A stretch of 64,000 bases of DNA from assembly GCF_900114265.1 (NCBI RefSeq), contig NZ_FPKV01000002.1:558001-622000 (forward strand), in the 5' to 3' direction. Under the pieces are notes generated by a model. It ran no database searches. It had not been told where the DNA came from and saw only the letters and a program-made list of their open reading frames with translations. This DNA is from Flaviramulus basaltis. Its GTDB lineage: Bacteria > Bacteroidota > Bacteroidia > Flavobacteriales > Flavobacteriaceae. This document shows, piece by piece, positions 1 to 9,300 of the stretch. A program made the translations under genes and the position numbers. The stretch's first letter is position 1. Every line of letters starts with the position of its first letter.

Positions 1-3000
1 GAACAGGAGTAACAAGAGGCACTGGAATAAGTTCTATTTATTCTGTATATACAGCATATTGTCTTGAAGATGGTTCATCTAGTTCAAATTGTTCTGGTTC
101 AAACCCAGATGTTGAAGATGGTGAGTATACAATTGCTAGTTTTATTACCAATGAGGATGGTACAAATCCAACTAGAACTTCTCCAACAGGTACAGATATT
201 GCTAATTGGGCATGGTATGCATGGGCACCTATAGAAGACCATACGCCAGGTGATTCTGATGGAAGAATGGCCATATTCAATGCAAATGTAAACCCTGGTA
301 TTTTCTATGAAACCGAAATTACAGGAACACTTTCCAATATACCAGTTACGTATAGTTTTTGGGTGATTAACATTGATGAACCTGATCAAAATTTTATAGA
401 TGAAGAACATAGTGGTAATGCAAGTTCATATAACCACAGAAATTTACCAAATATCACTGTAAATTTTTTAACTCTTGATAGAAGTAATGTAATTGCAACT
501 TATAATACTGGAGATATAACTAGATGTGGAGACTCTTTTGTTCCAACAAATCACACTGGAACTTATCCACATATAGCAGATGCCAACTATAATACTTGTG
601 AAACATCTGTATGGCAACAATTCACGCAACAATTTAGTTCTACAGAAACAGCATTTGTTGTACAATTTGTTAATAATGCACCTGGTGGTGAAGGTAATAA
701 TCTCGCAATTGATGATATACAAATTAGGCAATCTCTTTGCGATATGGATAACGATTTAGTTGCCAATATATTTGATTTGGATAGTGATAATGATGGTATA
801 CCAGATGTTATAGAAGCTAATAATACCGCTGGAAGCTTGAGTGAAGGCAGAGGTACTTTAACAGATATAACTAGCTGGACAGATGCTAATGAAAATGGTA
901 TGTTGGATAGCTTAGAAGCTCTTGTAGCTATAGATACCGATGGTGATGGCGTATTTGATTATTTAGATTTAGATAGTGATAATGATGGGTTGTTCGATGT
1001 TGATGAATCTGGTGCTATAAATAGTAATGATACCAGCTATCAAAATGGTGATGGAGATATTACAGGAAATGGTATTGGTGATGGTTCAGAATCTGAAACC
1101 TTTAGAGCAAAAGACTCCAATGGAGACGGAATAATAGAAGGCTATGGAGATGGCATTTTAGATATTTATGATTTTCATGAAGGCAATACAAGTTACTCAG
1201 ATTCTTATGGTAATAATAACCAAGGAATAGGACCATTATACACTTTAGATTCTGATTATGATGGTATTCCGGATTATAAAGATCCTTATAATGACATAAT
1301 ATCGACATATGATATTGATACAGTCGAAATTTATGCAAGTTTACCAAATTCAGCAGGTGTTTTAACAAGCACAATAGATATGGATGGAGATGGTGTTATG
1401 GCATCAAGAGATGGTGATGATACTATTTTTGGCTCACCAAGAAACTTAGATTCAAGCTACAGTTTGTCCTTTGATGGTAGAAACGACTACATTGAAGATG
1501 CAAATATTATAGCTTCTGGAGATGCTACTCTTATGGCTTTTGTAAAAACAAATGGATCTAATACAAATACAGACAATCAAATAGTAGCAGGACAAGACGA
1601 TTTGTATATTATAATTGATGAAGTGACCAATATAGCTAGTGTTGTTGTAGAAGGAGTAACAATTTCTTCTAAAACAGCATTAACAGATGGTGTTTGGGCT
1701 CATGTAGCAGTTACTACTACATCAACATCTGGAGGACAAACCACATTATATATAAACGGTGTTGCTGAAGCTTCAACTACTTCAGGAGGTATCATTGATA
1801 ATACTAATTTTAATATTGGTAGATCTTCAAAAGGAAAAAACTATTTCAAAGGTGAAATTGACGAAATAAGAATTTTTGATGTTGCTCTAACTAATGATCA
1901 ACTTAAAAAAATGGTATATCAAGAATTAGATGAAACCAATAGTTTTAACAGCGGAAAAATTATCCCAACTAATATTTCTGCTTCAATAGGAAGTAATTTA
2001 GTAAAATACTATAAAATGGATGGATATCAAAATGATATTCTAGATGATAAAAAAACAGGGGACTTAGATGTACTTGGTGCAAAAATGTACAATTTTAAAG
2101 ATATTTACTTTCAAAAAGCTCCCCTACCTTATGTTACGAATAGTGATGGTGATTGGACAGATGCTACAAGTTGGGTTAATGGAAGCGAATGGGATATCAT
2201 GACTAAACAAAATAATCCTACTGATGCATCAATAGTTCATATAAAACATAATATTAATTTAAATGGAAATTATAATACTCAAGGTTTGACAGCTCTAATT
2301 GTTGATTCTGGAAAAAAATTTACTATCGAACCTAACAAAGGGTTATATGTTAATTGGTATTTAATGCTTAATGGGCTTATTGATTTAGAAGGGGAATCAC
2401 AGTTAATCCAAACCAACAATAGCATATTAGAACCAACAAGTTCGGGAACTATAGAAAAAGATCAACAAGGAACTGCAGATACTTATACTTATAATTACTG
2501 GTCTTCACCAGTTGGCTTTTCAAACAATACAACTAATAATAATAGTTATACTTTACCTAATATAATAAACAATGTTAACTTTTTAACATCTGGTTATAAT
2601 GGTACTGCTTCTCCTGTTGCCGTTGCAGATTATTGGATATGGAAATTTAATAATCTACCAAATAATAATTATTCATCTTGGCAACATATTAGAAGCACAG
2701 GCAGGATTCTAGTTGGTGAAGGATTCACAATGAAAGGCCCAGGAACTGGTTCTATTCTAGCTGATCAAAACTATATTATGGAAGGAAAGCCAAACAATGG
2801 TGATGTTAACTTACCTGTTTACGCAGGCAATGAATATTTAATAGGCAATCCATACCCATCTGCCATTGATGCCAATCAATTTATACTAGATAATAGTACT
2901 ACTATTGCTGGAGCAGACACAACTACTGGAACACTTTACTTCTGGGAACATTGGGGTGGTGGTTCACATACTTCAGGAGAGCATCAAGGCGGTTATGCTA

Positions 3001-3947
3001 CATATTCTCTTGCGGGTGGTGTCCCTGCAGCTTCAATGGGAACAAATGATCCTGATTTAGCTACTGGTGGTACACCTACAAAAATACCTGGACGTTATAT
3101 CCCTGTTGCACAAGGATTTTTTGTAACCGCTAAAGCTACTGGTAAAATTCAATTCAATAATGGTCAACGTTTATTTCAAGCAGAAGGTGGTGATAGTTCT
3201 TTATTTATTAAATCATCAAATACTAAAAATGCTAAAACGGATGAATCTAATAAAGAAACCGATTTAAGAACTAAAATTAGAATTGGCTTTAATTCTGTGA
3301 ATAAAATCCATAGACAACTTTTAGCAACAATAGATGAAACAAATGGTACTCCTGATTATGATTGGGGTTACGATGCTCTTTATAATGATGACCAAATGGA
3401 TGATATGTATTGGTTGATTGATGATAATAAATATACTATTCAAGCTACAAATGAAGTAAATAACCAAACAGTACTTCCTTTAGGAATTCACACAAAAAAT
3501 ACTGGTTTAAATTCTATCACAATTGATAAATTAGAAAATATACCAAGTAATTTGGTTATTTATTTGCACGATAAAGAGCTTGGAATTTATCATGATTTAC
3601 TACAAGGAAATTACCAAATATATTTAAATGGTGGTGAATATTTAGATCGTTTTGAAATAACGTTTGAGAATAATGAGTCATCATTAGGAAATAATGATTT
3701 TGAAAACTCAAATCTTGAAATCTATTTTTCAAATGAAAAAGAAAGTATTATTGTTAACAATCCAACATTTAAAAATGTACAATCAATAAAAATGTATAAT
3801 GTATTAGGACAAAATGTTTTTGAAACAAATAAGAATATTAGTGATAATTATACAGAACTAAATACAAAACAAATTAAAGCTGGTGCTTACATAATACAAT
3901 TCAAAACAGAAGAAAATACTATATCTAAAAAAGTATTAATTAAATAA
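1..3947 (+). CDS. T9SS-exported LamG / thrombospondin-3-repeat surface protein, 5' end cut by the window
   Basis: Large secreted, probably cell-surface or adhesive protein. The reading frame is open from nt 3, so the ATG at 267 is internal and at least 88 further residues lie upstream. Domains by nucleotide: a beta-sandwich (MAM/CBM-like) region to about 730, ending in LAIDDIQIRQ; Asp-rich thrombospondin type 3 calcium-binding repeats at about 740-1440 (DLDSDNDGIPD, DTDGDGVFDYLDLDSDNDG); a LamG/concanavalin-like domain at about 1458-1915 (LSFDGRNDYIED to GEIDEIRIFDVAL); a long beta-rich region; and a C-terminal type A T9SS sorting domain at about 3711-3944 (IKMYNVLGQNVFE, GAYIIQFKTEENTISKKVLIK shape). 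No signal peptide is visible because the N-terminus is missing. Ligand unknown. Ends 52 nt before a strong terminator. Confidence 0.93.
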   Translation, partial: TGVTRGTGISSIYSVYTAYCLEDGSSSSNCSGSNPDVEDGEYTIASFITNEDGTNPTRTSPTGTDIANWAWYAWAPIEDHTPGDSDGRMAIFNANVNPGIFYETEITGTLSNIPVTYSFWVINIDEPDQNFIDEEHSGNASSYNHRNLPNITVNFLTLDRSNVIATYNTGDITRCGDSFVPTNHTGTYPHIADANYNTCETSVWQQFTQQFSSTETAFVVQFVNNAPGGEGNNLAIDDIQIRQSLCDMDNDLVANIFDLDSDNDGIPDVIEANNTAGSLSEGRGTLTDITSWTDANENGMLDSLEALVAIDTDGDGVFDYLDLDSDNDGLFDVDESGAINSNDTSYQNGDGDITGNGIGDGSESETFRAKDSNGDGIIEGYGDGILDIYDFHEGNTSYSDSYGNNNQGIGPLYTLDSDYDGIPDYKDPYNDIISTYDIDTVEIYASLPNSAGVLTSTIDMDGDGVMASRDGDDTIFGSPRNLDSSYSLSFDGRNDYIEDANIIASGDATLMAFVKTNGSNTNTDNQIVAGQDDLYIIIDEVTNIASVVVEGVTISSKTALTDGVWAHVAVTTTSTSGGQTTLYINGVAEASTTSGGIIDNTNFNIGRSSKGKNYFKGEIDEIRIFDVALTNDQLKKMVYQELDETNSFNSGKIIPTNISASIGSNLVKYYKMDGYQNDILDDKKTGDLDVLGAKMYNFKDIYFQKAPLPYVTNSDGDWTDATSWVNGSEWDIMTKQNNPTDASIVHIKHNINLNGNYNTQGLTALIVDSGKKFTIEPNKGLYVNWYLMLNGLIDLEGESQLIQTNNSILEPTSSGTIEKDQQGTADTYTYNYWSSPVGFSNNTTNNNSYTLPNIINNVNFLTSGYNGTASPVAVADYWIWKFNNLPNNNYSSWQHIRSTGRILVGEGFTMKGPGTGSILADQNYIMEGKPNNGDVNLPVYAGNEYLIGNPYPSAIDANQFILDNSTTIAGADTTTGTLYFWEHWGGGSHTSGEHQGGYATYSLAGGVPAASMGTNDPDLATGGTPTKIPGRYIPVAQGFFVTAKATGKIQFNNGQRLFQAEGGDSSLFIKSSNTKNAKTDESNKETDLRTKIRIGFNSVNKIHRQLLATIDETNGTPDYDWGYDALYNDDQMDDMYWLIDDNKYTIQATNEVNNQTVLPLGIHTKNTGLNSITIDKLENIPSNLVIYLHDKELGIYHDLLQGNYQIYLNGGEYLDRFEITFENNESSLGNNDFENSNLEIYFSNEKESIIVNNPTFKNVQSIKMYNVLGQNVFETNKNISDNYTELNTKQIKAGAYIIQFKTEENTISKKVLIK

Positions 3948-3998
3948 TATTTAGGCAAGTAACAATTACTTATTAAACGTTATACTTAACTATACTAT

Positions 3999-4031
3999 AA
4001 AAAGTCATCAATTAATTTTTGATGACTTTTT
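3999..4031. terminator. Bidirectional intrinsic terminator
   Basis: A 12-bp perfect stem (3999-4010 with 4020-4031, core AGTCATCA/TGATGACT) with a 9-nt AT loop. A-rich 5' and T-rich 3' flanks let it work on both strands. It ends the plus-strand surface-protein gene and is the only plausible terminator for hisS coming from the right, which would leave hisS a 3' UTR of about 220 nt. Confidence 0.8.
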
Positions 4032-4164
4032 GCGTTTTATCGTATTTTTTTGCATTTCATCGTGATTATTCAAAAATTAATTATATATTAGCAGCGTAAA
4101 CAACTGACAATTAGTTATAAACTAAATATTGAAGGTATAAATAAGAAACAGGTATTGATAGATT

Positions 4165-4187
4165 AATTAATTATTTGAGTTAGTCAC
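4165..4187 (+). repeat. Repeat copy 1, 22 of 23 identical to the TonB receptor leader
   Basis: Positions 4165-4187 match 9534-9556 at 22 of 23 bases, with 19 consecutive identities at the right end (4169-4187). Both copies lie in the same orientation on the plus strand. The other copy sits just upstream of the TonB receptor ATG on the opposite coding strand. Confidence 0.75.
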
Positions 4188-4225
4188 TTTAGAATAAATT
4201 ACTCCAAATCTACAATACTAAACAG

Positions 4226-4257
4226 GTCCTGAATTGACGTTCAGGGCTTTTTTATTT
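4226..4257 (+). terminator. Orphan plus-strand intrinsic terminator
   Basis: Stem GTCCTGAA (4226-4233) with TTCAGGGC (4240-4247), one G-U pair, 6-nt loop, followed by a run of seven T. The T-run includes the hisS stop codon of the opposite strand. No T-run follows on the minus side, so it works on the plus strand only, where no gene precedes it after the terminator at 3999-4031. Confidence 0.7.
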
Positions 4258-5622
4258 TATATGGTTTATTAAATCTTCAAGCGAAACTTTATGTTGCTCC
4301 CCCGAAACCATATTCTTTAGGGTGTATATATTAGAATTCATTTCCTCCTCGCCTACTAAAACCACAAACGGAATATTTCGCTTATTAGCATGATTCATTT
4401 GCTTTTTCATTTTAGCATTATCAGGATATAATTCTGCATTAATACCTTGTAAACGTATTTGTTTAATCGCTTTTAAACTAAATAACGTTTCTTTATCTCC
4501 AAAATTTATGAATAATACTTCAATATTTTTATTTACGGTTTCTGGGAATAAACCTAATTCTTCTAAAACTAAGTAAATACGGTCTAAACCAAAGCTAATG
4601 CCAATACCACTTACATTGTTCATTCCAAAAATACCGGTTAAATCGTCGTATCTTCCTCCGCCACCAATAGAGCCCATTTGTACTCCTTTTGGTGCAGCAA
4701 CTTCAAAAATAGCTCCTGTATAGTAGTTTAATCCACGTGCAAGTGTTACATCTAATTGTAATGTTGCTGATGTTAAACCTAATTCGGTAATTGCGTTATT
4801 AATAAAGTCTAATTCTTCAATACCTTTTTTTCCTTCTTCTGAGGTATTAAGTATACCTTTTAAACTTTCAATTTGAGATTCAAAAGAACCCGACAAAGTA
4901 AACAAAGGTTGCAATTTTAAAATACCTTCTTCTGAAATGCCTTTACCTAACATTTCTTCTTTCACCTTCTCCTCGCCTATTTTGTCAAGCTTATCTAAAG
5001 CTACTGTAAAATCAATTAATTTATCTGAAGCTCCAATTACTTCTGCAATTCCAGAAAGTATTTTACGGTTATTTATTTTAATGGTAACGCCTTCTAATTT
5101 TAAAGTTGAAAAGACTGAATCGTATAACTGAATAAACTCGATTTCCTGCCATAAAGAATCACTTCCAACTACATCGGCATCACATTGATAAAACTCTCTA
5201 AAACGTCCTTTTTGTGGCCTATCGGCTCTCCAAACAGGTTGTATTTGGTAACGCTTAAACGGAAACTCTATTTCATTTTGGTGTTGTACGACGTAACGTG
5301 CAAAAGGCACTGTTAAATCGTAACGAAGTGCTTTTTCTGAAATACTAGTTGTTAATTTATTTGAATCTTTTTCTGTATAAGCACTTTCATCTGCTTTACT
5401 TAAAAAATCTCCACTATTTAATATCTTAAAAATTAAACGGTCTCCTTCATCACCATATTTTCCCATTAAGGTTTCTGAGTTTTCAAAGCTTGGGGTTTCA
5501 ATAGGTTGAAATCCATAAGTTTCAAAAGCACCACGAATTGTATTAAAAATATAATTACGTTTTGCTACTTGTTCTGGATTAAAATCTCTGGTTCCTTTTG
5601 GTATGCTAGGTTTTTGAGCCAT
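4252..5622 (-). CDS. hisS: Histidyl-tRNA synthetase
   Basis: Class II aminoacyl-tRNA synthetase that charges tRNA-His with histidine in the cytoplasm. At 456 aa it is a little longer than the roughly 424-aa E. coli enzyme. Visible landmarks: N-terminal [18 protein letters not shown] at residues 100-111; motif 2 region ([13 protein letters not shown] to [13 protein letters not shown]) at 124-153; the histidine-binding signature [10 protein letters not shown] at 294-303; GGGGRYDDL and the motif 3 segment [10 protein letters not shown] after it; and a C-terminal anticodon-binding domain (about 360-456). The ATG start gives the family's normal N-terminus. A -7 box lies 82 nt upstream and the leader carries hairpins, one ending 6 nt from the start codon. 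Confidence 0.98.
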   Translation of the reverse strand: MAQKPSIPKGTRDFNPEQVAKRNYIFNTIRGAFETYGFQPIETPSFENSETLMGKYGDEGDRLIFKILNSGDFLSKADESAYTEKDSNKLTTSISEKALRYDLTVPFARYVVQHQNEIEFPFKRYQIQPVWRADRPQKGRFREFYQCDADVVGSDSLWQEIEFIQLYDSVFSTLKLEGVTIKINNRKILSGIAEVIGASDKLIDFTVALDKLDKIGEEKVKEEMLGKGISEEGILKLQPLFTLSGSFESQIESLKGILNTSEEGKKGIEELDFINNAITELGLTSATLQLDVTLARGLNYYTGAIFEVAAPKGVQMGSIGGGGRYDDLTGIFGMNNVSGIGISFGLDRIYLVLEELGLFPETVNKNIEVLFINFGDKETLFSLKAIKQIRLQGINAELYPDNAKMKKQMNHANKRNIPFVVLVGEEEMNSNIYTLKNMVSGEQHKVSLEDLINHIK

Positions 5623-5627
5623 ATTGT

Positions 5628-5751
5628 TTCCTGTAAAGGCAGGAATATTTTTTAGGATTAGTAAAATAGTTTAAAAGTGGATTCCGTATTATATTCGGAA
5701 TCACAAAAATAATAGTTTTAATTGGAAATGAATTCCTGCCTTCGCAGGAAT
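5628..5751. repeat. Palindromic repeats around the hisS promoter (three hairpins)
   Basis: Three inverted repeats fill the 137-bp gap upstream of hisS: ATTCCTGC-CTTC-GCAGGAAT (5732-5751, perfect 8-bp stem), GATTCCG-N9-CGGAATC (5680-5702) and TTCCTG-TAAAGG-CAGGAA (5628-5645). The first and third share the GCAGGAAT half and look like copies of one short palindromic element. In the hisS transcript the last hairpin would sit directly before the start codon. Confidence 0.7.
5704..5711 (-). promoter_or_regulatory. Predicted -7 element for hisS
   Basis: Minus-strand TATTTTTG matches the Bacteroidota -7 consensus TAnnTTTG. No clear -33 TTTG is seen. The predicted transcript would begin inside or next to the 5680-5702 inverted repeat, placing that hairpin at the 5' end of the mRNA. 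Confidence 0.4.
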
Positions 5752-5759
5752 GACAAAAT

Positions 5760-6227
5760 TTAACTTATAATTTTATCAAAATACTTAAATAAGTCGCCTT
5801 TTGTAATAACAGCTCCTTGTTCAATCATTTTAAATTTATCTAAGTTTTTATCTTTAGTATAGGCTTTATCAGCTTGTAAAAACTCAACGTTTTCATCCAT
5901 TAAATTATCACGCAGCCAATTATAACCTTCTTCTGTAGTAATGTCTACATCATTCTTCAAATTAATAACTAAGGCATGCATTTCATCTTCATCTAAATGA
6001 AATAAATACAAATGCTGTGGCGAAATATGTTCTAAATATTCTGCTTTATTTAAAACACCTTCCCAAATTAAATCGCTAAATACATCTAGTTCCATCTCTG
6101 CCATTTCTGGTTTATTAGCTTTTAAATTTGTCCACTCATCTGCAGTTACAGACTGTGTTGCTAAAAAATTAATAAATTCTTGATGTAATTCTTCAAATTG
6201 TTCTTTTGTAAGTCTTCTATACTTCAT
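5760..6227 (-). CDS. Conserved hypothetical protein, DUF6495-like
   Basis: A 155-aa soluble, acidic protein with no signal peptide or membrane segment. I recognise it as a small flavobacterial family of unknown function, probably DUF6495, but cannot confirm this without a profile search. Visible features: a basic N-terminus (MKYRRLTKEQFEELHQEF), a probable helix-rich body with several Glu/Asp clusters, and a C-terminal segment ending KGDLFKYFDKII. It lies 137 nt upstream of hisS on the same strand, with a promoter and palindromes between, so co-transcription is possible but not required. No catalytic motif is apparent. Confidence 0.85.
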   Translation of the reverse strand: MKYRRLTKEQFEELHQEFINFLATQSVTADEWTNLKANKPEMAEMELDVFSDLIWEGVLNKAEYLEHISPQHLYLFHLDEDEMHALVINLKNDVDITTEEGYNWLRDNLMDENVEFLQADKAYTKDKNLDKFKMIEQGAVITKGDLFKYFDKIIS

Positions 6228-6252
6228 TATTTATGTAAAATCAATTTTATGA

Positions 6253-6274
6253 AATCCCAATTTGAATCGGGATT
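6253..6274. repeat. Inverted repeat upstream of the 155-aa gene
   Basis: AATCCCAATT-TG-AATCGGGATT: ten-base arms with one mismatch, which becomes a G-U pair in the minus-strand RNA, and a 2-base spacer. It lies 26 nt upstream of the start of the 155-aa gene and has no T-run, so a leader hairpin or protein-binding dyad is more likely than a terminator. Confidence 0.45.
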
Positions 6275-6328
6275 AGTTCAACTAAAAAATTTATTAAGTT
6301 TTCAAACTTATAAAATTCAGTTTTCACT

Positions 6329-6359
6329 AAAAAAAATGCGCCCCTTTATTAGGAGCGCA
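6329..6359 (-). terminator. Intrinsic terminator of the TonB receptor gene
   Basis: Minus-strand stem TGCGCTCC / GGGGCGCA (6352-6359 with 6337-6344, one G-U pair), 7-nt loop, followed by eight T (A-run 6329-6336 on the plus strand). It starts 27 nt after the stop codon. Confidence 0.85.
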
Positions 6360-6385
6360 AATTTAAGAATATATATGCTATTTTC

Positions 6386-9300
6386 TTAGAAAATATAGCG
6401 TAAACCTACTTGTGCTTGCCATCTAGAAGCTAAACTAGAATCGAAACCAAAAGTGTTGGTTTGATTTGCATTAAATGAATATATAGGTTCCTGGGTTCTG
6501 TCTGCAACATAAACAGCAGGATCTGGGTTTGCATCAGGAAAAGTGACTCCAATTGGTTGTACGTTGTTTGGTTGCTGAATAACACCCCAGTTTGAGTTTA
6601 ATAAGTTTCCGAAGTTTAAAATATCGATACTAAACTGAATCGTATTTGTTTTATCATCAGATATTTTAATATTATAATCTTGTAAAAATTTAATATCCCA
6701 TCTACCTCTCCATGGCGCTAAAGCGCCATAACGCTCTGCATATTGCCCTCTTCTTCCAGTTAAATAATCATCTTGAGCAATAAAGCTCTCTAAAGCAGCT
6801 GCATCACCTGCGTTTGAAAATTGCATTTGCCCGATTTCTCCAGATGTTGGAATGTAAATTAAATCGTTGATTCCAGAACCATCACCGTTTAAATCGCCTC
6901 CGTAAGTGTAGTTGAAACGTCCTCCTTGGGCGTATTCAAAAAATGTAGATAATGTAGTTGCCCATTTATCGCTTCCGTAATTCCATTTTTTACTTGCTAC
7001 ACCAATAAAACGATGTGTATCTCCATATTTAGAATACGACAATACATCCGTATTTACATTATTAACAATTGGGTTACCAGCAAAAGCATCACTTGTAATT
7101 TCTGCTTCAATTGAGTTTACATCTTTAGCATTTAAATAACTGTATGCTAACATGGTATATAACCCGTTTTCAAAGTTCTTTTGGGCTTTAAATGATGCAT
7201 TCCAAATACGCCCTTTATCTGAATTTGTGAACACAAATGGCCCATTACCTTTTGCTCCATCAAAACTTAAAAGATCTGCATCGGTATAAAAGGCTCTATT
7301 ATCTACACCTTGTAATGTACCTGTTGGATCTAAAAACCCCCAATGTTGAACATGTGGTCCGTTAATATCTTTAGTGTAAGATAAATCTGCCGTTAAAATT
7401 AATCCACTTTCAAGCTTTTTGTCGGCTCCAATATTAGTACGCCAAACTTGTGGGTATTTATAATCTGGATCTACCGCTTGCAAGAAAAAAGCATCTGGAG
7501 CTGCAATTTGATTACCTAACCAAACAAATGGAAAACGGCCAGTAAATAACCCTGAACCTCCACGAAGTTGGAACGTATCATCTCCATTAACATCATAGTT
7601 AAAGCCAATTCTAGGTGATATTAACCAATCGTTGCTTGGCATTTTTGTATTATCTATTGTAACAGGTTGTCCTGTATTTGGGTTGTTATATTGAAAATCT
7701 GGTAAAACAAACCCACGATCAATAACATTTTGTGCTTTTTCAGCAGAATCAAAAAACAATGGTTTATCAAAACGTACACCATAAGTTAACTTAAGCTTAT
7801 CTGTAATATTCCATTCGTCTTGTACATAAAAAGCCAATTGCCCAACATTTGTTTCAACAAAAGCCCAACCTTGTCCTTCTGGAAGTGCATTATTTGTATC
7901 AAAAGTATTTTGTGGTCCAGAAAAATCATAACTAGTAGCATCAAAATCATTAATATCTACTCCTCCAAAAAGATCAAAACCATAACTAGTTAAGTTAAAC
8001 GAGTTATCAAATTCAAACTTTTCAAATGAAAAACCAACCGTATATGTGTGGTCTCCTTTGAAAAAATTAAGATTATCAGAAAATTGTAATACTTTCTGAT
8101 CTAATTTATTATTAACTGAAAACGGTTCGTGACCTGCAATAATATATGGAGAACCATCTTTATATATATTTATAGAAGGAGCTGGTGTTGAAAATGGTGT
8201 TCTAAAATCATTGAAGTGAGAATAACCTATCTGTAATTTATTTGTTGTGTTTTCTGAAAGTGTAGAATTTAGTTCTATTTGAACTGAACGTAACTCATTA
8301 GTAATTTCGTAACCAGAATTCTGGAATTGCAGCGTAGAAGCACTTGGTCCTCTAAAACCAATAGCTGTAGGGTGTGCTGGTTTTTCTTTGGAAGCATTTA
8401 AGAAATTATAAATAACTGCTAAACGATTATTATCGTTAATATTCCAGTCAATTTTAAAAATTCCTTTAGTAGATTCTGATGCATGTGTAAAACCTTGGTA
8501 TGCTCCAGGATCATAGCCTACTGCTAATAATGCATCTCTAACAGCAATTAAATCGCTTTCTAATACTCTAGATTCGTTAATAGCGCCAGAACCTGTATTT
8601 GGTGTCCAGCCATTAGTTCCTAAATCATCACGTTCATCTTTTTCAAAATTAGCGAAAAAGAATAATTTATTTTTAATAATTGGTCCGCCAATACTTACAC
8701 CGTATTGTGTTTGGTTTAAGTCTGGTCTTGTAACATCTTCTCCTTTAATTTTCTTACCAGTCATGGTTTCATCTCTATAAAACCCGTAAACTGTACCGTG
8801 AAATTCATTTGTTCCACTTTTAGTTACTGCATTTACAGAAGCTCCTGTAAAACCAGATTGAGTAACATCATAAGGTGCTGTTGATACAGAAATTTGATCA
8901 ATAGCATCTAACGATATGGGTTGTGCATCAGTTTGACCTCCTGGAGTTGGCGCATCTAACCCAAAAGGATTATTAAAAATAGCGCCATCTAATGAGAAAT
9001 TATTAAATTGATCGTTTCTACCTCCAAATGAATTTCCACTAGCTGTAGGCTCTAATCTTGTAAAATCTGCTGCAGATCTAGAAATGGTTGGTAAACGAGT
9101 TAATTCTCGTCTTCCAACACTTGTTTCAGCTCCTGTACGATCGCTACCAAAAGTACCAGTACCTTGTCCGCCTTGAATTATAACGGTTTCCAATGTTTCG
9201 CTATCTTCTGTCAAACTAATATCAAGATTTTGTGTTTTCCCTAAAGTTAAATACACATCGTTAAAAGATTGCTCTTTATAACCCACAAAACTAATTGTGA

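Larger units (their letters stand above)
4084..4257 (+). ncRNA. Candidate small RNA (speculative) between two terminators
   Basis: The 304-nt gap 3948-4251 holds no ORF of note, yet has a second plus-strand terminator (4226-4257) beyond the one that ends the upstream gene. Something must be transcribed on the plus strand between them, or the terminator is a relic. The sequence contains AATTATTTGAGTTAGTCAC (4169-4187), identical to the plus strand of the TonB receptor leader at 9538-9556. A plus-strand RNA from here would therefore be antisense to that mRNA just before its start codon. No good TAnnTTTG promoter is visible on the plus strand; the 5' end given is a guess. A degraded copy of a receptor leader is the main alternative. 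Confidence 0.2.

Noticed and set aside
267-269. ATG at 267 as the true start of the first gene
   Set aside because: The frame is open upstream to the window edge and the composition is continuous.
99-731. Antisense ORFs of 87-103 codons inside the left-edge surface-protein gene
   Set aside because: They lie on the opposite strand of a clearly coding frame, have odd composition (Cys/Ile-rich, no recognisable domains) and are explained as shadows.
4032-4225. A tRNA or other structured RNA in the gap before hisS
   Set aside because: No cloverleaf, no GTTC-type arm and no acceptor stem could be found; only the small-RNA speculation remains.
6253-6274. The inverted repeat at 6253-6274 as a terminator
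   Set aside because: It has no T-run on either strand and lies upstream of a gene after another clear terminator; kept as an inverted repeat only.
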